From Rhodanobacteraceae bacterium ZG21-1 (lineage in GTDB: Bacteria > Pseudomonadota > Gammaproteobacteria > Xanthomonadales > Rhodanobacteraceae), in assembly GCA_021390615.1 (NCBI GenBank), contig JAJEJU010000024.1, positions 930,001-994,000 on the forward strand: DNA of 64,000 bases, given 5' to 3'. The first letter of the stretch is position 1. Every line of letters starts with the position of its first letter. Below, piece by piece: positions 27,801 to 33,734 of this stretch. Below the pieces are notes generated by a model. It saw only the letters and a program-made list of their open reading frames with translations. It had not been told where the DNA came from and did no database searches. The position numbers and the translations under genes were made by a program.

Positions 27801-29614
27801 TCGTCCGTCCAAGCCGACGCATCGTCGAGATCCAGTGCGGCGATCTGCGCAGACGTCGTTCCCAGCGCCTGCCGCCCGGAATGGTCGGCAAGCAGCAGCC
27901 GCGGCTGCGCGTCTTGCAGTACATGGGCGAGGCGCTCGGAAGGATAGGCCGGATCGATCGGCACGTAGGCGCCGCCGGCCTTGAGGATGGCCAGCAGGCC
28001 GACGATCATCGACGGCCTGCGCGCAACGCACAAGGCGACGCGATCGTCGGGGCGCACGCCCAGCGCGATCAGGCGATGGGCCAGGCGGTTGGCCTGCGCA
28101 TTGAGTTCGGCATAGCTCAGCGTCTGGTCGCGATGCGCCACGGCGATGGCTTCGGGCCGCTGCTGCACCTGGCGCTGGAACAGCTGATGGAGGCAGGCGT
28201 CCTCGGCGAAGGCGATGTCGGTGGCGTTCCACCGCGCGAACTGCTCGCGCTCTTCGGCGGTGACGATCGGCAGCGAGTCGATCGCGCGCTGCGGCTCGGC
28301 GAGCAGGGCATCCATGAATCGGCTGAAGCGGCGCTGCAGCGCCTCGATCTCCGCGCCGTCGTAATAGGCGCGGCCGAAGATGAAAAACATCGTCGTGTCT
28401 TTGCGATGCAGATCGTCCCGCACGCACAGCCGCAACGGGGTGTTCTCGTAGTCGTTGGTGCACTTCACCACGAAGGCCGTGGTGGCGCCGAAGTGCAGCG
28501 GCATACCGCCGTTCTCGTACGAGATGGACAGCTCGTAGAGCTGGGCGCGATGCTGCTTGAACAGGCCGGCACCCTGGTTCAAGGCGCCGACCGGGAAGCG
28601 CTGGTGCCGATAGTCCTGGCGCAGTGCGGGCGCGATCGCCTTGAGCAGGTCGAGCAGGGAACCGCTGGGGTCGAAGGCCAGCCGCATCGGCAGCACATTG
28701 GTGAACATGCCGGCGGTGCGTCGCGCCTCCGCGTCTTTGCGGTTCAGCACGGACAGGCCGATCGCCAGTTCGTCGCGCTGCCCCAGCCGCAGGAAGCAGG
28801 CATAGAAAATCCCCAGCAGGATCTGGAAGCGGGTCGATTGATGCTCGGCGGCCAGCGCGTCGATCTGCCGGTTCGCCTCGTCCGCCAGACGCCAGATGTA
28901 TTCGCCGCTGATGCTCGCGCGCTCGGCGATCGCCTCCTGGTGACGCGGCGACAGCACCGGGTCGGGAACGTCGCGGTATTTGTCCAGCCAGTAGTCGCGG
29001 TCCTTGCGGTATTGCGGCGAGGCGAGATAGTGCTGGTCCGACTCGACGAAGCGCGTGTACGAAGGCGCGTCGAGCTCGGGCTCTTCCTGCTTTTCCAGCG
29101 CACTGTACAGATTGGCGAGGGACTGGAAGATCATGTCCATCGACCAGCCGTCCGCGATCAGGTGATGGGCGCAGATGAACCACTGGTAGCGTTCTTCGGA
29201 CAGCTTGATAAGGGTGCAACGGAACAGCCTGCGGCCGATCAGCTCGAAGGGCAGATTCATCTGCTCCTGCATCCAGGCCTGCGCGTCGTCGTGCGCGGTG
29301 GTGCGGTCGGCGAAGTCCAGCAGGGCCGCATCGACCGTCAGCGTCGGCAGGATGCGCTGGCCGGGAACCTCGCCCGGTCGCGCCACCAGCATGATGCGCA
29401 GCGCATCGTGCTTGCGGACGACCAGGTTCAAGGCTTTTTCGAAGGTCGGTACGTGCAGGCGCCCGAAGAAATCCAGGTAACCGCCGATGTTGTAGGCCGG
29501 CGTGTTCCCCATCATCACGTGGTCGTGATAGATGTCGAGCTGCGGACTCGAGAGGGGATGAAGTTCCGCGTCGAGCAACGAAGATTGGTGCTGGTCTTCT
29601 GACAACATGCCCAT
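18821..29614 (-). CDS. Three-module nonribosomal peptide synthetase with reductive release (C-A-T-C-A-T-C-A-T-R)
   Basis: 3597 residues; the ATG at 29608 has the better-placed AAGAGAG site. An N-terminal condensation domain (HHLIADGW near residue 150) opens the protein, so the first amino acid is probably N-acylated. A1 (FDMSVEEIF near 669), T1 (GGHS Ser near 1019), C2 (MHHIVSDG near 1210), A2 (near 1741), T2 (Ser near 2102), C3 (LHHIVADG near 2291), A3 (near 2815) and T3 (Ser near 3162) follow. From about 3230 comes a thioester reductase (LLTGASGFLGAFLL for NADPH; YAQSKWVAE as Tyr-x-x-x-Lys). Read against GrsA, A2 gives DVQFIAHVV (proline) and A3 DAFTIAAVC (phenylalanine or another aromatic); A1 gives DMENVVAVN, unassigned. 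There are no epimerisation, methylation or TE domains. The expected product is an acyl-X-Pro-Phe aldehyde or alcohol. No MbtH, PPTase or exporter is adjacent. Confidence 0.93.
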   Translation of the reverse strand: MGMLSEDQHQSSLLDAELHPLSSPQLDIYHDHVMMGNTPAYNIGGYLDFFGRLHVPTFEKALNLVVRKHDALRIMLVARPGEVPGQRILPTLTVDAALLDFADRTTAHDDAQAWMQEQMNLPFELIGRRLFRCTLIKLSEERYQWFICAHHLIADGWSMDMIFQSLANLYSALEKQEEPELDAPSYTRFVESDQHYLASPQYRKDRDYWLDKYRDVPDPVLSPRHQEAIAERASISGEYIWRLADEANRQIDALAAEHQSTRFQILLGIFYACFLRLGQRDELAIGLSVLNRKDAEARRTAGMFTNVLPMRLAFDPSGSLLDLLKAIAPALRQDYRHQRFPVGALNQGAGLFKQHRAQLYELSISYENGGMPLHFGATTAFVVKCTNDYENTPLRLCVRDDLHRKDTTMFFIFGRAYYDGAEIEALQRRFSRFMDALLAEPQRAIDSLPIVTAEEREQFARWNATDIAFAEDACLHQLFQRQVQQRPEAIAVAHRDQTLSYAELNAQANRLAHRLIALGVRPDDRVALCVARRPSMIVGLLAILKAGGAYVPIDPAYPSERLAHVLQDAQPRLLLADHSGRQALGTTSAQIAALDLDDASAWTDEPAHDPEVRELASHHLAYVIYTSGSTGRPKGVMVEHRQVHHQVVALQRAYGLQAQDRLLQFASIAFDMSVEEIFPALLSGATLVLRTDECLGSPEAFAAFCTEQRLSSLNLPSAFWAQLALAQPELELPACLRLVSVGGDAMSLPAVARWLGRRGHRPRLFNAYGPTETTVNATLLPVEQELRVSSIGRPLPNTRVYLLDTRRQPVPLGAVGELYIGGTGVARGYLHRPELSAERFLADPFSPASDARMYRTGDLGRHLPNGEIEFLGRNDNQVKIRGYRIELGEIESRLAHHTSVREAVVLALGEAQDKRLVAYVTAAADAGPDDALVGAWRSHLAAELPNYMVPAAFVRLEAFPLTPNGKLDRQALPAPGEQAFAHRAYEPPTGETEIALAALWCELLGVERVGRHDHFFELGGHSLIAIRLLGQVAQAFGSTLPLASLFNHPTLAGLAAAIESGRKDGGQPGLPPILPLARGEYLPLSYAQQRLWFMAQLDNANATYHVSLVLRMQGVLDVDALRRSLDQLLARHEALRTVFRSRDGEPVAILLPADTRCLFVEHDLRDAHDAEALLARHSREHAQAPFDLERGPLIRAALLRLSERQHVLLLGMHHIVSDGWSVNLLAREISALYPALSQQRPVQLPPLPVQYPDYAGWQRAVLSSERLRGQAEYWQRALRGAPDLLNLPTDRPRPPRQSFAGAMLPVKLDAALTRRLRQLGTQHGVSLYMLLTAAWASVLARLSGQDDVMIGTLSANRGQAEIEPLIGFFVSTLALRIDLSGEPDTVELLARVRRTTLAAQEHQDLPFEQVVEIARPARRLDHSPLFQVLFAWQSNDKSRFELPGLEIEQAPMSLEAIRYDLELHLYEHDDVVVGGLGYAAALFDQATIERHVGYLSSVLEAMVAQPALPLSQAPLAGPAEQALLARWNDTGADYPQDVGIHRLFERQAAQSPQAIALIHGEQRLSYARLNAQANQWAHHLRALGIGAEGRVDQRVALCAERGFDMVAGLLAILKAGACYVPLDPSYPSERLLQVLAEADAELVLGDAVGRHALGARALAVHRVLELDGLAERCDGLPTDDPAPLPDAGAERLAYVIYTSGSTGTPKGVAMPHRPLINLVHWQRNEAVHSGLPAPRTLQFAALGFDVAFQEIFSSLCTGAALVLVDAQTRLQFDRLIELIDRQRVQRIFLPYIALQTLAEAADELPQPAAGLLPELREIIVAGEQLRLTPQIQRLFARLPACGLHNHYGPTETHVVTAQTLAPGAIAAATSHVPIGRPIANARAYLLDRHGQPVPLGAAGELHIGGLGIARGYLGRAELTAERFLDDPFDARPDARMYRTGDLVRQLPDGRLVYLGRNDHQVKVRGFRIELGEIEARLAEHAGVRECAVLARNDALGDLQLVAYVVPQGRADGLPATLHAHLASLLPAYMVPAAFVTLEAIPLTAHGKLDRHALPAPDEQAFARSRYEPPQGEAEIELARLWQELLGVDQVGRHDHFFELGGHSLIAVRLLSRIARAFGVAVPLATLFARPVLHDLAELLADAPGEAGNDSHELIPATPRGERQPLSHAQQRLWFLAQLDGDSATYHIPYAVRLDGALDIDALRAALQRVYARHESLRTVFAAEHGQPYARLLPADSALALHEQELSRSPDVEAALTQWLAAERNRPFDLAAGPLIRASLARLGEHDHVLQLTLHHIVADGWSLGILARELGACYAAAREAHGDTLAPLPIQYADYAAWEHRRLGSDRLAEQAAYWRQRLAGAPTLLELPVDRPRPARQSFEGAFLPFVLEPELSHELRQLAQRHGVTLFMLLLAAWATVLSRLAGQQEVLIGTPTAGRGRQELEPLIGFFVNTLALRIDLAAADDLPSLLTQVRQVALEAQAHQELPFEQVVELAQVPRRIDRTPLVQVLFAWQSHDEGRLELPGIATEPVQGGFDWVKFDLELILGEADGHIQGGFNYASALFDPATIDRHAGYLRTLLEAIAAGDARAPGQLPMLSADERQLLLEQWNRTDTPYPQQLCMHQWVERWARESPQATALVCGPEQLSYADWNARANRLAHHLIGLGVRPGDRVALCADKGLALFVGLLGILKTGGAYVPLDPAYASARLEHILRDAAPRLLLCDEAGRAALGAAALAAVDLLDLADERSWVACPAEDPQVAGLDASHLAYIIYTSGSTGMPKGVMVEHHGVINLGLSLSERLAVDADSRVSQFASIGFDASVFESAMALAVGGALYLPSTTERQHPAAFLAFIGRHRITHATLPPAFLQGHADAPAWTHRPTLILAGEASSPGLLHSWQRHARLANAYGPTEITVCASVWVCPDGAGELTAVPVGRPLANTRLYLLDEHGQPVPRGSVGELYIGGGGVARGYLDRPELSAERFLHDPFDGRPGARMYRSGDLMRQLADGNLVFLGRNDQQVKLRGFRIELGEIEANLAAHPSVRENAVLAREDHPGAPRLVAYVVVDRAKQELAAALREHLAARLPDYMLPSAFVLLPSLPLTAHGKLDRKALPAPDDQAYAHRDYAPPQDEAESALAAMWQALLGVERIGRHDHFFELGGHSLLVTQLVARMHESFGKTIPVRELFSHPVLKDMAALVTADAANTPATALDLAAEVLLDEAIRAGAPATQEYPPQHILLTGASGFLGAFLLASLLRRTQATVHCLIRCNDAAEGRSRLDANMRQLGLAGYDRTRVAVVAGDLALPLFGLEPERFEQLGELIEVIYHNGAWVNSLHTYASLKAANVRGTEEILRLAARGAPKHVHYVSTLSTLPLPASAGPDIATEAQLAEYWPGLASGYAQSKWVAERLLRLGGERGIPYTIYRPTHIGCASQDGASNASDTWSLFIDACLRLERVPVVDTHINSLPVDYMSECIVELSLRKGMRGRSLNLSAPQSFALGELARQIAAIEDLAVESIDYRQWRQLCSEHEATHRLATVMPVELAESHDDDAAPTRIELSNAVAELDGEGMPAPLMTAELLRKYVTWRYRQLCAQPA

Positions 29615-30498
29615 GCTCTCTTGATCGTTGAATGGGGGTCGATGGGGGCAAAACGTTTGTTGCGAAAGCCTTTCGGCGCCTGCCCTCGTCGAGCGGCAAA
29701 GGGCGGCATCCTATGCCGGTGGAGTCAGGCCCGTGAAGCACAGGACGTGCCTGCCCGTCTGCGCGTGAGCGAGACGGCCGCTTGCTGCCGCAGGGCAGCT
29801 GCCGTCGACCGGTTCGGACGTCGCATGCGCGGCCTCGGCGGCATCACGGCGGCCGTCGTCGACGGTGGGTGCGGCGCGATGTGCAGCGGCATCGCCGGTG
29901 ATCGGCTGGCGCCGGCCGGTTCAGCGAAGGCTTGTATTTTGGCGGCGGATTGTCGGAAGTAGCGCGATGTCCTGGGCAGGATGGCTTCCGGTGCCGATGA
30001 TGGTCGTTCGGTGCACTATGCCGTCGCACTGTGTCGCGACGGTGGCACCGAGGTTCGGTGGCGGGTCGTGGCGGCTTTCGCCCGCTCGCTCACTTGCAGA
30101 GCATGGCAGGTTCCGGGGCCTCCGTCGAACCACGGACGGATTCTGCGCGCGCGATCGTCAACGCCTTGCATGCCGAAGCGGCGGCCTTCGTCTATCCGGC
30201 TGCGGGCATGGTCGCCTGCGGGCTGGATACGAGCGAGCAGAGCGGCACTTGCCATGCTCCTTGCCTGCGGCGATTGTCGATCCTGCGTCAGACGGCTGTC
30301 TTCGCGGGTCTGCCGATTCCATGGCTTTGTCCGCAGTTCGATCCACTCCGGCGGTCGCGACTAGCCCGGCGTAACGAGGCTGCCCCGCATGCGTACCGAG
30401 CCTGGCGCGTTGATCGGCCCGTCGAGCGAACACGCATCGCCTGGCTGCCGGGTTTCGCCATCGCCATCGGTGCGAGCCAGTGTCATGCCGCCGGTGCT
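29615..30498. other. Large intergenic region upstream of the NRPS
   Basis: Nearly 900 bp between the divergent NRPS and AhpD-like genes. Several frames are open because of the high GC, but none has a domain, a good start and coding bias together. It should hold the NRPS promoter; I could not place it with confidence. Confidence 0.45.
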
Positions 30499-30535
30499 CA
30501 TAATAGGCGCAGGGCGAGGATGCGCATCCTCGCCC
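30499..30535 (+). promoter_or_regulatory. Putative -10 box and 24-bp perfect palindrome before the AhpD-like gene
   Basis: A CATAAT box at 30499-30504 is followed at 30512-30535 by a perfect 24-bp palindrome (GGGCGAGGA-TGCGCA-TCCTCGCCC), i.e. at the expected transcription start and 27 bp before the ATG. This suits an operator; as RNA it would form a hairpin. The -35 region is weak. Confidence 0.55.
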
Positions 30536-30561
30536 AACCTTCACATCAGGAGTGCCTGCTT

Positions 30562-30912
30562 ATGAACGACTGGCTGGAATATCGCAAAGAATTGCTCTCC
30601 CGCATTGGCGAGTTCGGCAAGCTCAGCCCGGACACGCTGGCCGGCTACCAGGCGCTGTCCAAGGCCGGAGCGCACACTGGCAAGCTCGACGCCAAGACGC
30701 GCGAACTGATCGCGCTGGCGGTGGCGGTCACCACCCGCTGCGATGGCTGCATCACCGTTCACGTCGGCGAGGCGCTGAAGCACGGCGCCACCCGCGAAGA
30801 AATCGCCGAGGCGCTGGGCGTCGCGGTCGCCTTGAACGCCGGTGCGGCCCTGGTGTATTCGGCGCGCACGCTGGATGCGGTCGGCGAGCATCTGGCGGCT
30901 GCGGCCAAGTAA
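30562..30912 (+). CDS. AhpD-like carboxymuconolactone decarboxylase-family protein
   Basis: 116 residues from the ATG at 30562, preceded by AGGAG. The CMD/AhpD core is clear: LDAKTRELIALAVAVTTRCDGCITVHVGEALKHGATREEIAEALGVA in sense, with the redox CxxC (Cys-Asp-Gly-Cys) and the following His of the peroxidase relay. Such small proteins are alkylhydroperoxidase-like and handle peroxides or quinone stress. It is single-gene, with a palindrome in front and a long hairpin behind, which suggests independent, possibly redox-responsive control. Confidence 0.9.
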   Translation: MNDWLEYRKELLSRIGEFGKLSPDTLAGYQALSKAGAHTGKLDAKTRELIALAVAVTTRCDGCITVHVGEALKHGATREEIAEALGVAVALNAGAALVYSARTLDAVGEHLAAAAK

Positions 30913-30918
30913 GCGCAG

Positions 30919-30976
30919 CTCGACCGGCAAGTTCACGGCGCCGACTCTGGGCCGCTGCCGTGGCTTGCCGGTCGAG
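30919..30976 (+). terminator. Long hairpin after the AhpD-like gene
   Basis: CTCGACCGGCAAG (30919-30931) and CTTGCCGGTCGAG (30964-30976) are exact 13-bp complements. Just inside, CACGGC and GCCGTG extend the stem to about 19 bp with a small bulge. It begins 7 bp past the stop codon. No T run follows, so it is a terminator-like or transcript-stabilising hairpin, or a dispersed intergenic repeat. Confidence 0.6.
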
Positions 30977-31142
30977 AGGATGGGTATTCGTTACCTTGCT
31001 CGGAGTGAGCGTCAGTCGAAGCGGGCCGCGCTCGTCATCGTCGCGATCATGGTCGCTGCCTGTGTCGCGTGCTGTCGTGATGGAGAGACGGGGCCGACCC
31101 GCTGCGACGATCAGACACCGCAGCGCGCGTTTGCGCGACGAC

Positions 31143-32444
31143 TCAGCGCGCGGCCTTGCGTGAGCGTAGCGCATCGATCGCGGCCGCTGCGTTGACCTGC
31201 AGCATGCCGCCGCTGAGCTTGCTGCTGTGGAGCAGCAGCTCGCGCATGTCCGCTGCGCTGAGCGTGGGTGACAGCGAGAGCAGCAGGGCGGCGATGCCGC
31301 TGACATGCGCTGCGGCCATGGACGACCCGGAGGTGAAGTCGTAGCCGCCGTTGGGCTGGGTGGTGAGGATGTCGTTGCCGGGCGCGCTCAGCACGCCGGG
31401 CGGCGGCGCGTCGGCGGCGCTGGTGCGTACCACCAGCACGCCCTTCGCACGATCCGGAAAACCGTCGAGGCTGCCGTCCGGCGGCAGCGCCGCGACCACG
31501 ATGCGGCCCTGGCCGAGCAGTTGCGCCAGCAGGCGATCGAGCAGCGGGTCGGCGGGGCCGCCCAGGCTGAGATTGACGATGCGGTCGTTGGTGTTGACGA
31601 TCGCCGCCAGCGCCTTGGCCAGGGTGAAGGAATTGCAGCGCGCCGCCATCGACGCCGGCGGATACCAGCAGGCCTTGTAGACGCTGAGCACGGCGCGCGG
31701 CGCGATGCCAACGATGCCCTGGCGGTTGTCGCCGTCGGCGGCGATGACCCCGGCGACTTCGGTGCCGTGGTGGTCGCCTTCGAACGCACGCGCATCGTCG
31801 TCGACCAGGTTGTGCACTTCGCCGACGCGGCCCTGCAGATCCTGGTGGGTGGTGTCCACGCCGGTATCGACCACTGCGACGTGCACGGCCTCGCCCTGGG
31901 TGGCGCGGTGCGCCAGCGCCGCATCGGTTTCGACGAAGCCGCGCTGCAGATTGACGTAGGGATCGTTGTACTGGTGCGCGTTCGATGCCGGCGCCGAGGC
32001 GTACACCGAGAAATTCTGCAGCGGCTGCGCCAGCTCGACGCGCGCATCGCTGGCCAGGGTCTTCAGCAGGGCGTCGCGATCGGTGCCGGGCGGCGGCTCA
32101 AGCACCACGCAGTAGAGATTCAGCGGCTTGATCGGCCAGCCGGCGACCTGGCGCAGCCCATAGCTCTGCTTCAGCGCGGCCAGCAGCGCTACGGCGCGCT
32201 GGCCCGCGCCGTAGCCGGCGGGCGCGTAGCCCAGCAGGCTGGAGCCGGCGCGCGTGGCCGGCGGGTCGAGCGGGTTGGCCACGGCCAGCACGATGTCGCG
32301 CGCGCTGTCCATGCTGGCGTTTACGCTGATTCCGGCCGGGTCGGCCGCGTTCACATGGCCTGCATCGGCAGGCAGCGGACGCGGGCCGGCGCAGGCGCCG
32401 AGCATCGCGGCGACCGCCAGCAGGGCGCCGGCGCGATACTTCAT
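31143..32444 (-). CDS. Secreted S8 subtilisin-family serine protease (lipoprotein-like)
   Basis: 433 residues from the ATG at 32444. The signal sequence MKYRAGALLAVAAMLGAC ends in a lipobox-like LGAC, so the protease is probably a lipoprotein. The catalytic triad is visible: Asp in VAVVDTGVDTTH, His in GDHHGTEVAGVIAA and Ser in TSGSSMAAAHVSGIAALL, with the oxyanion Asn region replaced by VVAALPPDG. A propeptide-like segment precedes the domain. The gene overlaps the anti-sigma gene by 4 bp and is the last of a sigma/anti-sigma/protease operon. It could be an effector of the response or act on the anti-sigma factor; sequence alone does not decide. Confidence 0.9.
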   Translation of the reverse strand: MKYRAGALLAVAAMLGACAGPRPLPADAGHVNAADPAGISVNASMDSARDIVLAVANPLDPPATRAGSSLLGYAPAGYGAGQRAVALLAALKQSYGLRQVAGWPIKPLNLYCVVLEPPPGTDRDALLKTLASDARVELAQPLQNFSVYASAPASNAHQYNDPYVNLQRGFVETDAALAHRATQGEAVHVAVVDTGVDTTHQDLQGRVGEVHNLVDDDARAFEGDHHGTEVAGVIAADGDNRQGIVGIAPRAVLSVYKACWYPPASMAARCNSFTLAKALAAIVNTNDRIVNLSLGGPADPLLDRLLAQLLGQGRIVVAALPPDGSLDGFPDRAKGVLVVRTSAADAPPPGVLSAPGNDILTTQPNGGYDFTSGSSMAAAHVSGIAALLLSLSPTLSAADMRELLLHSSKLSGGMLQVNAAAAIDALRSRKAAR

Positions 32445-33070
32445 GGCGTGTCGCTGACCGGCTCGGCCAGGCGGATGCCGTGCGCGGCGCGCAGCTGCTG
32501 CAGCGCTTGCTGGTCCGCTGGTGCGGAGTGTTCCGGCGCCAGCGTATAGGCGCCGACCTGGTTGGGGCCGTCCACCACACGCAGGCCCAGCCGGTGCAGC
32601 AGGGCGCCCCAGTCGGACAGGGTCATCGCGGCGTCGGGCACCACCCGGATCGAGCCCGGCGCGGCGGGGGCGCTCGCCTGGCTCAGCGTGCGGTAGGTCG
32701 GCGCCGGGCCGGTGGTCCACAGCTTGGCGCCGAGCACGCCGATGCCGATCGCCTGGATCAGCACCGCAGCGGCCAGTGCGCGCACCAGCCAGTAGCCCGG
32801 GCGGGCATGCGAGGCTGTGGCATCCGGCGCGTCGAGGCGGCCGAGCAGGCGTTCCAGGCCCGCCTCGGGATCGAGCGGGAGGTCGGTGGGCAGCGACATG
32901 GCCAGGCGTAAGCGGCGCTGCTGCGCGAATTCGGCGCGGCAGGCGGCGCAGTGTTCCAGATGGCCATGCAGCCAGTCGCTCTGTTCCTGCGGGGCCGTGC
33001 CCTGTAGCACCCAGGGCATCAGCTCCCAGGCCTGCGGGCAGGCTTGATCGGGTCCGATGGAGATAGTCAT
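32441..33070 (-). CDS. Zinc-finger anti-sigma factor
   Basis: 209 residues from the ATG at 33070. The N-terminus has the ZAS-type zinc-binding motif HLEHCAACRAEF (His-x3-Cys-x2-Cys), a single membrane helix follows at about residues 93-113 (LVRALAAAVLIQAIGIGVLGA), and the C-terminal periplasmic part is about 95 residues. This is the layout of a membrane anti-sigma factor binding its partner in the cytoplasm and sensing the periplasm. The start overlaps the sigma gene by 4 bp and the end overlaps the subtilase by 4 bp. Confidence 0.85.
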   Translation of the reverse strand: MTISIGPDQACPQAWELMPWVLQGTAPQEQSDWLHGHLEHCAACRAEFAQQRRLRLAMSLPTDLPLDPEAGLERLLGRLDAPDATASHARPGYWLVRALAAAVLIQAIGIGVLGAKLWTTGPAPTYRTLSQASAPAAPGSIRVVPDAAMTLSDWGALLHRLGLRVVDGPNQVGAYTLAPEHSAPADQQALQQLRAAHGIRLAEPVSDTP

Positions 33071-33651
33071 GACACTCGGTCCTTGTAGGCGGGCACCGCA
33101 TCGGCCAGCGCCGGCAGCACATTGCGCAGCTTGACCCGCGCATGGAACAGCCGTGCCTTCACCGTGCCCACGGGGCATTGCATGATCGCGGCGACGTCGT
33201 CCAGCGTGTGGCCGGTGCCGTAGACCAGCTCGACCACCACACGCTGGTCGGCCGACAGCCGGGCCAGTCCTTTACTCAGCCAGTCGCGCAGCTCGCGATC
33301 CTCGTTCGGGTCGACGACCGGGCCGTGGTTCTCCGGCAGGCTGTCCTCGTCCACCGGTTCGGCGCCGTGCTTGCGCAAGGCCTTCAGGCCGCAGCGGTAG
33401 GCAATGCCCATGATCCAGGTGGACACCCGCGAGTCGCCGCGGAAGTCGGCGGCCTTTTGCCAGGCGATCCAGAAACAGTCGTTGATGACTTCCTCGATGA
33501 TGTCGGGGCGCCGGGTCAGGCGGGACAGGAAGCGGCCCAGCCGGCCGTGGTAATTGCGGTAGAGCGTCGCCAGCGCGGCGCGGTCGCCGTCCGACATGCG
33601 CTGCAGCAGCGCACGGTCGGCGGCTTCGGCTTGGGGATCGGCTTCGGTCAT
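33067..33651 (-). CDS. ECF-type RNA polymerase sigma factor
   Basis: 194 residues from the ATG at 33651; a further 29 upstream residues are open but less protein-like. Sigma region 2 is ATLYRNYHGRLGRFLSRL through NDCFWIAWQKAADFRGDSRVSTWIMGIAYR; region 4 is LARLSADQRVVVELVYGTGHTLDDVAAIMQCPVGTVKARLFHAR. The gene is first in a 4-bp-overlap operon with its anti-sigma factor and a subtilase. The outer-membrane protein gene at 33735-34664 lies 83 bp upstream on the same strand. Confidence 0.9.
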   Translation of the reverse strand: MTEADPQAEAADRALLQRMSDGDRAALATLYRNYHGRLGRFLSRLTRRPDIIEEVINDCFWIAWQKAADFRGDSRVSTWIMGIAYRCGLKALRKHGAEPVDEDSLPENHGPVVDPNEDRELRDWLSKGLARLSADQRVVVELVYGTGHTLDDVAAIMQCPVGTVKARLFHARVKLRNVLPALADAVPAYKDRVS

Positions 33652-33734
33652 GGGCCAGGGGCGATGCGGTGCGTGGATGGATGCCGTTGAGTGCCGTTCC
33701 ACGGCCAAAAGGTTGCCTTCCGGAAACCGGGCGC

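Noticed and set aside
29615-30498. Genes in the region upstream of the NRPS (MbtH, regulator, PPTase)
   Set aside because: No frame shows MbtH (N-x-E-x-Q-x-S-x-W-P), HTH or PPTase motifs.
30031-30912. A 293-residue plus-strand frame that would make the AhpD-like protein much longer
   Set aside because: The first about 177 residues are Arg/Ala-rich without homology; the CMD domain begins at the ATG 30562 with a proper AGGAG site.
31143-33143. A single 666-residue minus-strand frame covering anti-sigma and subtilase
   Set aside because: The part upstream of the subtilase ATG at 32444 is the shadow of the anti-sigma gene in another frame; the lipobox signal peptide starts at 32444.
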